Positions 1 to 8,905 of a stretch of 64,000 nt of DNA are shown here, in pieces. The stretch spans positions 496,001 to 560,000 of the forward strand of contig NZ_JAEDAK010000002.1 of the NCBI RefSeq assembly GCF_016093275.1. The letters are read 5' to 3'. A model generated the notes under the pieces. That model saw only the letters and a list, made by a program, of their open reading frames with translations, made no database searches and was not told the DNA's origin. The position numbers were made by a program, and so were the translations under genes. How positions within the stretch are numbered: the first letter of the stretch is position 1; every line of letters starts with the position of its first letter. Source of the DNA: Inhella proteolytica (GTDB lineage: Bacteria; Pseudomonadota; Gammaproteobacteria; Burkholderiales; Burkholderiaceae_C).

Positions 1-73
1 ACATGGGCCAGCCAGGCGCTGGGGCGCAAGCACTTCATCCGACACTCCGTGGGTGGTGTTTGTCGCAATCTTA

Positions 74-89
74 ATGAAAACGCTTTCAT
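74..89. promoter_or_regulatory. LacI-family-type operator 1 upstream of glk
   Basis: The 16-nt near-palindrome ATGAAAACGCTTTCAT pairs all but the two positions flanking its centre. It resembles the operators of LacI-family sugar regulators, which carry an inverted GAAA...TTTC with a central CG. It lies about 125 bp before the glucokinase start and has a second site downstream. The regulator gene is not in the window, so the assignment is inferred from the motif alone. Confidence 0.55.
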
Positions 90-156
90 ACTGCTGACGG
101 AAAGGGTATTCACCTAATCACCTTGGGTTATGGAACCATCACGGCGGGCTTGCGTC

Positions 157-172
157 ATGCAAGCGCTTTCAT
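157..172. promoter_or_regulatory. LacI-family-type operator 2 upstream of glk
   Basis: ATGCAAGCGCTTTCAT has a perfect AAGCGCTT core and nearly symmetrical flanks. It matches the upstream site at 74-89 in its CGCTTTCAT half. Two operators 83 bp apart (about eight helical turns) suit cooperative binding or looping by one LacI-type repressor controlling glucokinase. This is inferred from sequence only. Confidence 0.55.
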
Positions 173-213
173 GAAAATCCGGCCATCTGTCCCACACGCC
201 TTGCCGGAGCCGC

Positions 214-1197
214 ATGAACACCACCCCCTTTCCCCGCCTGCTGGGTGACATCGGCGGCACCAATGCCCGCTTCGCCTGGCTCAGCCGCCCGGGCGCCGCG
301 CTCAGCGATGTGCGCAGCTACCGCTGCGCCGAGCACCCGACGCTGGAGGCCGCCATCCGCCAATACCTGCACGAGCAGGGGGGCGAGAACCCCGCCGCCT
401 GCGCATTGGGCATTGCCAACCCGGTGGATGGCGACCAGGTGCGCATGACCAACCACCACTGGGCGTTCTCCATCCGCGAACTGCGCCAGGGTCTGGGCCT
501 GCAGCGCCTGGAGGTGCTGAACGACTTCACCGCCCTGGCCCTGGCCCTGCCCGCCCTGCCGGCGCAGGAGTTGCAGCAGCTGGGCGGCCGCAGCCTGAGC
601 GAGGCGGAGCGCACCCGGCCCCACGCCCCGCTCGCGCTGCTGGGCGCCGGTACCGGCTTGGGGGTTTCCGGCCTGCTGCCGGCGGCGGGCGGGCAATTCC
701 TGCCGCTGGCCGGTGAGGGCGGCCATGCCACTCTGCCCGCCTGCGACGACGAGGAAGACGCCGTGCTGCGCCTGCTGCGCCAGGAGTTCGGCCATGTCTC
801 GGCCGAACGGGCGCTGTCCGGCCCCGGGCTGAGCAATCTGGCCTGGGCCGCCGCGCGCCTGCGCGGCGCCGTGGCCGAGCGCCTGGAGCCGGCCGCCGTG
901 ATCAACGGTGCGCGCGCCGGCGATGCCGACTGCCAGCATGCCGTGGGCTGGTTCTGCGCCTTCCTGGGTAGCGTGGCCGGCAACCTGGCGCTGACGTTGG
1001 GCGCGCAGGGCGGGGTCTACATCGGTGGCGGCATCGCGCCGCGCCTGCTGCCCGAGCTGCGCGCCTCGCGCTTTCGCGAGCGGTTCGAGGGCAAGGGCCG
1101 CTTCGCGCCCTTCCTGACGCCCATCCCCTGCTGGGTGATCGACAGCCCGGTCTCGCCCGCACTGCTGGGCGCGGCGCGCGCGCTGGAACAGATGTAA
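214..1197 (+). CDS. glk: Glucokinase
   Basis: Cytoplasmic ATP:glucose phosphotransferase making glucose-6-phosphate, 327 residues, the usual length for E. coli-type Glk (PF02685). The N-terminal phosphate-binding loop reads LLGDIGGTNARFAW. The sugar-site segment LNDFTALALALP, the second nucleotide loop LGAGTGLGV and the GEGGHATLP motif follow in order, and a YIGGGIAPRLL segment sits near the C-terminus. It lies alone downstream of two LacI-like operators, so sugar-responsive control is likely. Glucose released by extracellular polysaccharide breakdown, or imported without a PTS, would enter metabolism here. Confidence 0.93.
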   Translation: MNTTPFPRLLGDIGGTNARFAWLSRPGAALSDVRSYRCAEHPTLEAAIRQYLHEQGGENPAACALGIANPVDGDQVRMTNHHWAFSIRELRQGLGLQRLEVLNDFTALALALPALPAQELQQLGGRSLSEAERTRPHAPLALLGAGTGLGVSGLLPAAGGQFLPLAGEGGHATLPACDDEEDAVLRLLRQEFGHVSAERALSGPGLSNLAWAAARLRGAVAERLEPAAVINGARAGDADCQHAVGWFCAFLGSVAGNLALTLGAQGGVYIGGGIAPRLLPELRASRFRERFEGKGRFAPFLTPIPCWVIDSPVSPALLGAARALEQM

Positions 1198-1412
1198 CGG
1201 CGGGTAAGAGGGGCTGCGGCGCCGGCGCGCACTGCCTAGCATCGGCGCCCTGGGCACACCCGCGCGAAAGCCGGGGTCGCAAAGCTTCCGGTCTACCGCG
1301 GCGCAAGCCGCCACGACAGCGGGGCCGCCGCCAGCCCCTTCCCCCCCCCCCGGCTGGCGTCGTTCCCCAAGCACGACCCCCTCGCGGCGTGGCCCGTAGC
1401 CGGAGCCTCCTC

Positions 1413-3422
1413 ATGCCGCGTCTGCTTTCCCTGCTGCTCTCCACCCTGCTGGCCGGCGCCGCCCTGGCTGCGCCGCCCGCCAACGTCAAACCGCCCTTCC
1501 CGCAGCTGCGCCTGCTGGAAGTGGGCCGCGAGGGCGTGGCCGGCCAGCGCGCCGTCGAGGTGCTGGGCAGCCGCCTGCCCGAGGTGGCCGCCTGGTACGG
1601 CAAGTCACCCGAAGAATTCGCCAACCTGCTGCAGCAGGACAAGCGCATGCGCCTGGACGCACGCGGCCGCGTGTTCTTCGTGGAAGAGCTGGAGCAGCCG
1701 CTGGCAGCCAGCAGTCCGACGAACGTGCTGGACGGCACGCTGGCCCCGCTGGACCAGACCTTCGCCCTGCACAGCCGCCCCGGCGCAGCCCGCACCATCT
1801 ACCTGAACTTCAAGGGCGCCACGCTGAGCGGCACGGCCTGGAACAGCAGCGGCACGGCCATCACCGCCCCGCCCTTCGACCTGGACGGCATCCCCGGCAG
1901 CTTCAACACCAGCGAGCTGCAGCGCATCCAAACCATCTGGCAGCGCGTGGCCGAGGACTACGCGCCCTTCGACGTCAACGTCACCACCGAAGCCCCGCCG
2001 CCCGAGGCGCTGACGCGCAGCGGCAGCACCGACACGGTGTTCGGCACCACGGTGCTGATCACCACGCGCGCCGGCGTGTACAGCTGCAGCTGCGGCGGCG
2101 TGGCTTACCTGGGCATCTTTGACGACACCAGCGACTTCTACAAACCCGCCCTGGTGTTCTATGACGCCCTGGGCAGCGGCAACGAGAAGTACGTGGCCGA
2201 GGCCATCTCGCACGAGGCCGGCCACAACATGGGCCTGAACCACGACGGCAGCGCCACCGCCGGCTACTACCAGGGCCATGGCAGCGGCGCCACCGGCTGG
2301 GCGCCCATCATGGGCGTGGGCTACTACCAGGCCCTGGTGCAGTGGAACAAGGGCGAGTACAGCGGCGCCAACAACGTGCAGGACGACTACGTGGTGATGC
2401 AGGGCAACGGCCTGCCGCTGCGTGCCGACGATCATGGCGACAGCGCCGCCACGGCCACGCCCCTGCCCGGCGTGAATGGCGGCGGCGTCACCAGCGCCAG
2501 CGCCACCGGCGTCATCGAGCGGCCCACCGATGTGGACGTGTTCAGCTTCAACGCCGGCGCCGGCCCCTTGAGCCTGACGCTGAGCCCCGCTGCCCGCTCG
2601 CCCAATCTGGACGCCCTGCTGACCCTGCGCGACGCCGCGGGCACGGTGCTGGCCAGCATCAACCCCACCGAAGCCCTGAACGCCAGCGCCAGCCTCAGCC
2701 TGCCCAGCGCCGGCACCTACACCCTGTGGGTGCAGGGCACGGGCAAGGGTGACCCGCTGGGCACCGGCTACACGTCCTACGGCAGCCTGGGCAACTACCA
2801 GCTCAGCGCCAGCTACACCACACCGATCGGCAGCGCACCCACGGCCCAGATCGGCGCATCGACCCTGCGCGGCACCGCGCCGCTGACGGTCAACTTCTCC
2901 GGCGCCGGCTCCTCCGACCCCGACGGCAGCATCGTGGCCTACGACTGGCAGTTCGGCGACGGCAGCACGGCCGGCGGCGTCAGCAGCAGCCACAGCTACA
3001 CCCAGCCCGGCAGCTACAGCGCGCAGCTGCGCGTCACCGACAACAGCGGCCTCAGCGCCAGCAGCGCCGTCACCATCACGGTGGACGCACCCGTCGTCCT
3101 CATCCCCATGCGCGTGGCGGACATCGCCATGTATCTGCAGGTGGCGCGCAATGGCCAGGCCAAGGCCACGGCCATGGTGAAGGTGCTGAACGGCAGCGGC
3201 CAGCCGGTGGCGGGCGCGGTGGTGACGGGCAACTGGAGCGGCATCGTCAGCCGCACCGGCGCCACCGCCACCACCACCAGCAATGGCGTGGCGAACCTGG
3301 TGTCGCCCAACACGCGCAGCACCAGCGGCAGCTTCGTGTTCACGGTCACCGGGGTCAGCCTGGCCGGCTACGCCTACCAGCCGGCCACCAACACCGAGAC
3401 CAGCGACGCCATCAGCCGCTGA
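1413..3422 (+). CDS. Secreted zinc metalloprotease with PPC and PKD domains
   Basis: About 669 residues from ATG 1413, chosen because it begins directly with a signal peptide (MPRLLSLLLSTLLAGAALA); an in-frame GTG lies eight codons earlier. The zinc motif HEAGHNMGLNHDG (about residues 267-279) is of the metzincin kind HExxHxxGxxHD. It is followed by a bacterial pre-peptidase C-terminal (PPC) domain around DVDVFSFNAGAGPLSL. A PKD domain comes next (FSGAGSSDPDGSIVAYDW ... YTQPGSYSAQLRVTD). The last 100 residues look like an Ig-type domain. Such PPC and PKD modules help secreted proteases bind or process insoluble substrates. Export is probably Sec plus a type II route. Its substrate is not known. 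Confidence 0.85.
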   Translation: MPRLLSLLLSTLLAGAALAAPPANVKPPFPQLRLLEVGREGVAGQRAVEVLGSRLPEVAAWYGKSPEEFANLLQQDKRMRLDARGRVFFVEELEQPLAASSPTNVLDGTLAPLDQTFALHSRPGAARTIYLNFKGATLSGTAWNSSGTAITAPPFDLDGIPGSFNTSELQRIQTIWQRVAEDYAPFDVNVTTEAPPPEALTRSGSTDTVFGTTVLITTRAGVYSCSCGGVAYLGIFDDTSDFYKPALVFYDALGSGNEKYVAEAISHEAGHNMGLNHDGSATAGYYQGHGSGATGWAPIMGVGYYQALVQWNKGEYSGANNVQDDYVVMQGNGLPLRADDHGDSAATATPLPGVNGGGVTSASATGVIERPTDVDVFSFNAGAGPLSLTLSPAARSPNLDALLTLRDAAGTVLASINPTEALNASASLSLPSAGTYTLWVQGTGKGDPLGTGYTSYGSLGNYQLSASYTTPIGSAPTAQIGASTLRGTAPLTVNFSGAGSSDPDGSIVAYDWQFGDGSTAGGVSSSHSYTQPGSYSAQLRVTDNSGLSASSAVTITVDAPVVLIPMRVADIAMYLQVARNGQAKATAMVKVLNGSGQPVAGAVVTGNWSGIVSRTGATATTTSNGVANLVSPNTRSTSGSFVFTVTGVSLAGYAYQPATNTETSDAISR

Positions 3423-3430
3423 TCCCCGCG

Positions 3431-3455
3431 CTCCGGCCCCCTGGCGGGGCCGGAG
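3431..3455 (+). terminator. Rho-independent terminator after the metalloprotease gene
   Basis: A perfect 10-bp stem, CTCCGGCCCC paired with GGGGCCGGAG, has a 5-nt loop (CTGGC) and is followed by TGTTT. It begins 8 bp after the protease stop codon. Confidence 0.75.
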
Positions 3456-3506
3456 TGTTTCCGGGTGTTGCTTGGAGTACAACCAGGGGCCCGCCCGCAC
3501 TGCCCC

Positions 3507-4826
3507 ATGTCCAACGACGCCGCCCTGCCCACCGCGCTGCTCCACGAGCTGCTGGCCCTGCGCAATGTCCTGGACGAAACCGGCGCCTACATCTTCTGCA
3601 AGGACCTGCAGGGCCGCTACACCTATGTGAACCAGCTGGTGCTGGACCTGTTCGGGCGCAGCCGCGAGCAGGTGCTGGGCCACGAGGACAGCGAGTTCTT
3701 CGACCTCGAACGCTCCAGCCAGCTGCGCGAGCACGACCAGCAGGTCATGCGCACCGGCGAGCCGATCGAGCAGGAAGAGCTGAACTACGTGCGCGAAACC
3801 GGTGAGCAGCGCATCTACTGGACCGTCAAGAAACCGGTACGCGACCCCGAGGGCCACATCGTTGGCCTGTGCGGCATCTCCACCGACATCACCGAGCGCA
3901 AGCGCATTGAGGCGCAGCTGGCCGAGCAGCACCAGCTGCTGCAGACCGTGCTGGCCCATGTGGATGCTCACATCTACATGAAGGACGACCAGCGTCGCTT
4001 TCAGTACGTCAACGCCAAGACGGCCGCCCTGTTCCAGCGCCCGGCGGCCGACATCATCGGCCGCCGGGACATTGAGGTGTTGAAAGCGGAGACTGCCGAC
4101 GCCCTGTGGGACATGGACCGCCAGGTGTTCGAGTCCGGCCGGCCGCAGAGCGGTGAGGAAACCATCATTGATGCCGAGGGCCGCAGCTCGCACTACTGGA
4201 CGGTCAAGGTGCCTCTGAAGACGGAAGCTGGGCACCGGGTGCTGATCGGCTTCTCCTCCGACATCACCGAGCTGGTGCGCCTGCGCGAACAGCTGCGCCA
4301 GCAGTCCGTCACCGATTCGCTCACCGGCCTGGCCAACCGCCGCCACTTCGTGACCACCGCCGAGACCGAACTCTCGCGCACCCAGCGCCACCAGCGCCGC
4401 ATCAGCCTGGTGCTGCTGGACATCGACCAGTTCAAGGCCATCAACGACCGCCATGGCCACAGCGTGGGCGACGACGCCTTGCGCGCCCTGGCCGAGGCCC
4501 TGCGCCCGCTGGTGCGCCGCGAGGACCTGCTGGCGCGCGTGGGCGGCGAGGAGTTCGCCGTGCTGCTGCCCGACACCCCGCTGGACGCCGCCGCACTGAA
4601 GGCCGAACAACTGCGCGCCGCCGTGCAGGCCCTGCGCATCCCCACCCCCCAGGGCAGCCAGTTGCAGCTCAGCATCAGCCTGGGCGTAGCCCAGACCGGC
4701 CCGAGCTGCGACGCGCTGACCACCCTCTACGCCACCGCCGACCGGCGCCTCTACCGCGCCAAGCACCTTGGGCGCAACCAGGTGTGCGTCGAAGACGCAT
4801 CGGAGCCGCCGGCCGAGTTCCGCTGA
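3507..4826 (+). CDS. PAS-PAS-GGDEF diguanylate cyclase
   Basis: About 439 residues from ATG 3507; a GTG 14 codons upstream would add a stretch lying over the terminator region. There are two PAS sensor domains (about 12-130 and 135-260) that share the pattern YxxKDxxxRxxYVN. A GGDEF domain covers about 270-430, with signature RVGGEEFAVLL. An inhibitory I-site RRED sits five residues before it, so product feedback is expected. The active GGEEF form synthesises c-di-GMP from two GTP. No transmembrane segment or signal peptide is visible, so it senses a cytoplasmic or membrane-permeant cue. The PAS ligand cannot be told from sequence. Confidence 0.9.
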   Translation: MSNDAALPTALLHELLALRNVLDETGAYIFCKDLQGRYTYVNQLVLDLFGRSREQVLGHEDSEFFDLERSSQLREHDQQVMRTGEPIEQEELNYVRETGEQRIYWTVKKPVRDPEGHIVGLCGISTDITERKRIEAQLAEQHQLLQTVLAHVDAHIYMKDDQRRFQYVNAKTAALFQRPAADIIGRRDIEVLKAETADALWDMDRQVFESGRPQSGEETIIDAEGRSSHYWTVKVPLKTEAGHRVLIGFSSDITELVRLREQLRQQSVTDSLTGLANRRHFVTTAETELSRTQRHQRRISLVLLDIDQFKAINDRHGHSVGDDALRALAEALRPLVRREDLLARVGGEEFAVLLPDTPLDAAALKAEQLRAAVQALRIPTPQGSQLQLSISLGVAQTGPSCDALTTLYATADRRLYRAKHLGRNQVCVEDASEPPAEFR

Positions 4827-5558
4827 GCGCCTGACTCCTGCATCCGAAGGGTTGCCGAGAAGCCGCCCCCCGCATGGCCACACCCTAAAGTCGCCGGCCT
4901 CTGAGGGGAGGCAAGGATGCGGCGATTCGAGTGGGTGGGGGTGACTCCAGCAAGTTCTGGGAGGTCTGGGCACAGGGGAGCGCGCCGACCACCCCGTGAA
5001 CCACAAACGCAGCCCCTCGGTTCCGCAGTCTTCATCTCAAGCAGCTGGGTTGACCCGGTCGAGCTGCTGGCGCAGATGCCACTTGGCGGCGGCACCCCCA
5101 TCGGGCAGGCGGTGGTCTACGCAGCCGAGCGCATCGAAGCGGCGCGGCGCGTCATCGGCGTCCGCATCGGCAACTTCTCCGAGGGCCTGGGCGAATCGGT
5201 GCTGATCAGCCACGTGCGAGGGCTCACGGCCCAGGACAGCAAGGTGCTGGGCTGACCGCGCGGGATGAACAGGCCGGCCCGGTGTTCGACCGCGAGCTGG
5301 CGGCCAAGCCGGTGGCGGCCGGGGCCGAGGTGGGGGCTATGACGCCGGGGCGGTTGGCAGAGGGATTGGGCACAGAAGCTGAGTTGGCGTGGACACCACT
5401 CCGCACAACCGGGCTGGAATCCTGACGCCAGACGTTGTCCGTCGGTCTGTGCGCCCTTCCACGCCTCGTGTCCGCACGCTTCCTGGCGGAGGGCCTGTTC
5501 GGGGTCCAGCCACCGAGAATCCAGCCCCCGAAAAAGTTCAGCACGACGGCTGATACGC
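4827..5558. other. Gene-poor stretch holding a decayed gene
   Basis: No intact gene was found in these 732 bp. The centre holds the frameshifted remnant of a VWA-domain gene described separately. The flanks (4827-5054 and 5426-5558) show no convincing coding or structured sequence. Confidence 0.6.
5055..5425 (+). pseudogene. C-terminal remnant of a VWA-domain protein, frameshifted
   Basis: The reading frame from about 5055 gives LLAQMPLGGGTPIGQAVVYA followed by a segment ending DSKVLG and a stop. GGGTPIG is the third MIDAS element of von Willebrand factor A domains, as in the VWA proteins that accompany MoxR-type ATPases. Shifting frame by one base at about 5247-5252 continues the same family's C-terminus: FDRELAAKPVAAGAEVGAMT, then PGRLAEGLG. 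The upstream two thirds of the gene, including the first MIDAS motif DxSxS, is missing. It is therefore a truncated and frameshifted pseudogene. Family assignment rests on my recall of the characteristic tail. Confidence 0.65.
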
Positions 5559-7292
5559 ATGACTTCCCCGCTTTCCCCTTCCAGCCTGCCGCTCAGCGGC
5601 GATCCCCGAGTTGACGCCTTGCTTGGCAGCGCCATCGATTGGAATCTCCTGACGCTGCCATCCGGGCGTGCCAGCAACACGATCTACTTCACGTTCGAAA
5701 TTACCTTTAGCGACTACTCGCAGTCGCCTGATCAAACTCCGTCCATGTTCAATAGCGAGCAGCAAAACGCGGCGCGTCAGCTGCTGGCTCATTGCGGTGC
5801 TTTGACGGGAGTTCGGTTTGTCGAAACCTCCGCCGCCGCGCAGGCGGATCTGCATTTCGCAAACTCGGATCTGGAAGGCACGCAGACCACCGGGCTTTGC
5901 ATGACGAGCGTCCAGACCACTGCTGGCGGCTACTTCGCAGATGCCTACATCTATCTGGATGACACGACATTCCGCAACGCGAACAGCAACCCCAGTCCGG
6001 GCAGTGCCGGCTACCAGACCCTTCTGCATGAGCTTGGTCATGCGCTGGGGCTGAAGCACCCCTTCGAAGGTACGAGCCGTCTATCGAGTTCAGAGGACCA
6101 CAGCGGCAACACGGTGATGTCGTACACCCAGTCGGGCAGCCGCAAGACCAGCTTTCAGGCCTTTGATCAGCTGGCCCTGAACTGGATTTACGGTGGCGAC
6201 GGACTCAATGGCAGCTGGGGCTTTGGTTCGACCAACGGTCCATCGACGGCCTTCCATGCCGTCGATCGTTCGAACGACAAGGCTGGGCCTGAACTGCTGG
6301 GCGTCCCGTCGACCTTCGTGCCCGGCTCGGATCTGGCACTCTATTTCGACGAGCCGATCCAGCGTGGCAGCGGAACCCTGGTCGTGCAGACCAAGAGCGG
6401 CGTTCCTATTGCAAGCTTTGATGTCGCCAGCAACCCGGCCCTGGTCTTCAATGGCACCATGCTGAGCTTCAACGCGCTGCTGCTGTACAGAGGCACGGAC
6501 TACGAGGTACTGCTACCTGCAAGCGCCGTGCTCGACCTCAATCAGAACCCGCTGGCCACCTCACTGCGCCCCGCCTTCAAGTCTCAGATGACGGTCTATC
6601 CGCCGGCATGGCCGTCTGGAGGCCCGGGCGATGACAACCTGCGCGGCGGCATCGGCGATGACAACCTGTCAGGAGGCGCGGGCAACGACCGCTTGCAGGG
6701 CGGCGGTGGCGCGGATGTACTGAATGGCGGTGCGGGCACTGATATCGCGCAGGGCTACATTGGCAAGCGCTCGGAGTACTGGGTTCTGAAGCAGGGCAGC
6801 AACTGGGTGGTGGCCGGCCGCTACGGCAACGAAGGCCACGACACCCTGATCGGCGTCGAGCGCATTGCTTTTGTGGACCTGCACCTCGCCCTGGACCTCG
6901 AAGGCGGAGCGGGGACGGCCGTCAAGCTGATTGGCGCCTTGTTCGGCCCCGCCATGGTGCGTGACAAATCCGTGGTCGGCGCCGGCCTGTCCATGATCGA
7001 CAGCGGCATGGACCGCCTGGCCGTCGCAAGTGCAGCCCTGAAGACGGAGGCCTTTCAGGCTCTCGCCGGCTCGTCTTCGAATGTCGATTTCGTCAACTGC
7101 GTCTACCGCAATGTCGTCGGCAGCGCCCCAGACCAGACGGCCCTGCAGCGCTATGTCGCGCTACTGGACGGGGGCTCTGCCAGCCAGGCCGAGTTGCTCT
7201 TGATGGCCGCCGACACCAGCGAGAACGCCCTGCGGATCGATTTGGTGGGGCTGGCAGCCAGCGGCGTCGAGTACCTCCCCTGGGGCGGATGA
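5559..7292 (+). CDS. Serralysin-like RTX metalloprotease with DUF4214-type C-terminus
   Basis: 577 residues with no N-terminal signal peptide, as expected for type I secretion. The zinc site LLHELGHALGLKHP (about 156-169) and the Met-turn TVMSYTQ place it among serralysin-like metzincins. An Ig-like SbsA/Big_5-type segment follows (about 245-345). Calcium-binding RTX nonapeptides come next (GGPGDDNLRGG, GGAGNDRLQGG, GGAGTDIAQ; about 350-395). The C-terminal region resembles DUF4214 (VDFVNCVYRNVVGSAPDQTA). No type I exporter genes are in the window. Base composition is visibly less GC-rich than the neighbouring genes, hinting at acquisition. Its stop overlaps the next start (ATGA). Confidence 0.83.
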   Translation: MTSPLSPSSLPLSGDPRVDALLGSAIDWNLLTLPSGRASNTIYFTFEITFSDYSQSPDQTPSMFNSEQQNAARQLLAHCGALTGVRFVETSAAAQADLHFANSDLEGTQTTGLCMTSVQTTAGGYFADAYIYLDDTTFRNANSNPSPGSAGYQTLLHELGHALGLKHPFEGTSRLSSSEDHSGNTVMSYTQSGSRKTSFQAFDQLALNWIYGGDGLNGSWGFGSTNGPSTAFHAVDRSNDKAGPELLGVPSTFVPGSDLALYFDEPIQRGSGTLVVQTKSGVPIASFDVASNPALVFNGTMLSFNALLLYRGTDYEVLLPASAVLDLNQNPLATSLRPAFKSQMTVYPPAWPSGGPGDDNLRGGIGDDNLSGGAGNDRLQGGGGADVLNGGAGTDIAQGYIGKRSEYWVLKQGSNWVVAGRYGNEGHDTLIGVERIAFVDLHLALDLEGGAGTAVKLIGALFGPAMVRDKSVVGAGLSMIDSGMDRLAVASAALKTEAFQALAGSSSNVDFVNCVYRNVVGSAPDQTALQRYVALLDGGSASQAELLLMAADTSENALRIDLVGLAASGVEYLPWGG

Positions 7293-8851
7293 AGCGCCTC
7301 TGCGCCACCCTCCTCCCCCTGCTGGCCTCCTGCACCTTCCTGCAGAACGCCGCCCTGCAGGCCGAGTACGAGCGCCTGCAGACGGCCGAGCCGTCGATGC
7401 GCAACCTCAAGCACCTGGTCGCCCGCGAGACCTATCTGGTGCATGGCCGCGTGAGCGCCCTGGAGGGTGGCCCTGCACTCACCCAGCCGATGAGCCTGGT
7501 GGCCTTCTCCAGCCGGCTGCGCGCACATGAGGCGGTGGATGCAATGCACCACCTGGCCCCTGGCACCCACTACGGGCTCAACCTGCCGCCGGGTGACTAC
7601 GAGCTGGTGCTGCTGAGCGATTTGGACGGCGATGGGCGACTGGGTACTCATGAGGCGCTGGCGCGGCGCCAGCTGCAGCTGCCGGACGCAGCCAGCGCGC
7701 AAAAGGTGATCGGCCAGGTGGACCTGCCCATCGGCCCCACGCAGCCGCCGGAATGGCCGATCGACCTGAAGGCCGAACCCCTGCCCACGCGGCCGCAGTC
7801 GCTCTTCTACCCGCCCAACACCCTGCGCACCCTCAGCGACCCGCTGTTCGACCCGGCGATGTCCGCACTGGGCCTGTACCAGCCGGCCGCCTTCATCGAG
7901 AAGGCCGGAACGCTGTTCTATGCGCTGGAGGAAGACTTCGGCCACAAGATCCCGGTGGTCTTCGTGCACGGCATCCAGGGCAGCGCGCGCGAGTTCGAAG
8001 GCCTGGTGCAGCAGCTCGACCGTCGGCGCTTCAAACCCTGGTTCTTCCACTACCCCTCCGGGGCCAGCCTGAACCAGATGGCCCAGCTGTTTCACGACAT
8101 CTTTCTGTCCGGCCGCCTGATCCCGCCGCCCGAGGGCATGCCCCTGGTCATCGTGGCGCACAGCATGGGTGGCCTGGTGGTGCGCGAGGCCCTGAACCTG
8201 CGTGCCGCCGGAGAGCAGCGACCCATCGGCTTCATCTCGCTGGCCAGCCCCTTCGGCGGGCACCCGGCGGCGGCGGCCGGCGAGCGCAACGGCCTGCTGG
8301 TGCTGCCCTCCTGGCGCGACCTGAGCCCCGCCAGCCGCTTCATTGCCGGCCTGCACCGCACGCCGCTGCCGGAGGCGGTCAGCCACCACCTGCTGTACGC
8401 CTTCGCCAACCCGGACGCGCTCAAGCTGGGCGAGAACAGCGACGGCGTGGTGCCCCTGTCCAGCCAGCTCAGCGCCAACGCGCAGCGCCAGGCCCGCCAG
8501 CAGCGCGGCTTCAACACCACCCACACTGGCATCCTGCAGGATCCGCAGGCCCAGGCCCATGTGTTGGCGCTGATTCACCAGCACTGGAGCCCGGTGCCCG
8601 CGGCCCATCAGGCCCTGCTGGAGCGGGGCGGCTTCGAAGAGGAACTGCCGGAGGGCCTGAGCGGGCTGCAGCGCTACCTGCTGCGTCACTATGGCCATTA
8701 CCTGCGCGGGCTCGCCAGCGGTCAGCTCACGCCGCTGAACCGCTATGACGCCGAGTTCGTCGCCGCGGCCCAGGGGCAACGCGGCGCCACCAGCGAAGGG
8801 GCGCAGGCCTGGTTGCGCTTTGCAGCCCGCTACCCCGAACTGGCGCGTTGA
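7289..8851 (+). CDS. Lipoprotein alpha/beta hydrolase
   Basis: 520 residues with an N-terminal lipoprotein signal ending in the lipobox LASC, so it is probably anchored in the outer membrane. The hydrolase core contains the oxyanion strand PVVFVHGIQGS and the nucleophile elbow VAHSMGGLVV (GxSxG type with Ser). A late HTGIL may supply the catalytic His. It overlaps the RTX protease gene by 4 bp, so the two are probably translated together. The substrate (ester, lipid or peptide) cannot be read from the sequence. Confidence 0.8.
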   Translation: MKRLCATLLPLLASCTFLQNAALQAEYERLQTAEPSMRNLKHLVARETYLVHGRVSALEGGPALTQPMSLVAFSSRLRAHEAVDAMHHLAPGTHYGLNLPPGDYELVLLSDLDGDGRLGTHEALARRQLQLPDAASAQKVIGQVDLPIGPTQPPEWPIDLKAEPLPTRPQSLFYPPNTLRTLSDPLFDPAMSALGLYQPAAFIEKAGTLFYALEEDFGHKIPVVFVHGIQGSAREFEGLVQQLDRRRFKPWFFHYPSGASLNQMAQLFHDIFLSGRLIPPPEGMPLVIVAHSMGGLVVREALNLRAAGEQRPIGFISLASPFGGHPAAAAGERNGLLVLPSWRDLSPASRFIAGLHRTPLPEAVSHHLLYAFANPDALKLGENSDGVVPLSSQLSANAQRQARQQRGFNTTHTGILQDPQAQAHVLALIHQHWSPVPAAHQALLERGGFEEELPEGLSGLQRYLLRHYGHYLRGLASGQLTPLNRYDAEFVAAAQGQRGATSEGAQAWLRFAARYPELAR

Positions 8852-8871
8852 GCCGCCACCACGCTGAGCGC

Positions 8872-8898
8872 AGGCTTTGCCGTTGGCGCCGAAAGCCT
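8872..8898. terminator. Weak bidirectional hairpin between convergent genes
   Basis: AGGCTTT at 8872-8878 pairs with AAAGCCT at 8892-8898 across a 13-nt loop. It sits between the convergent hydrolase and HPP genes. No T-run follows, so this is only a possible terminator. Confidence 0.35.
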
Positions 8899-8905
8899 CT
8901 GGCCG

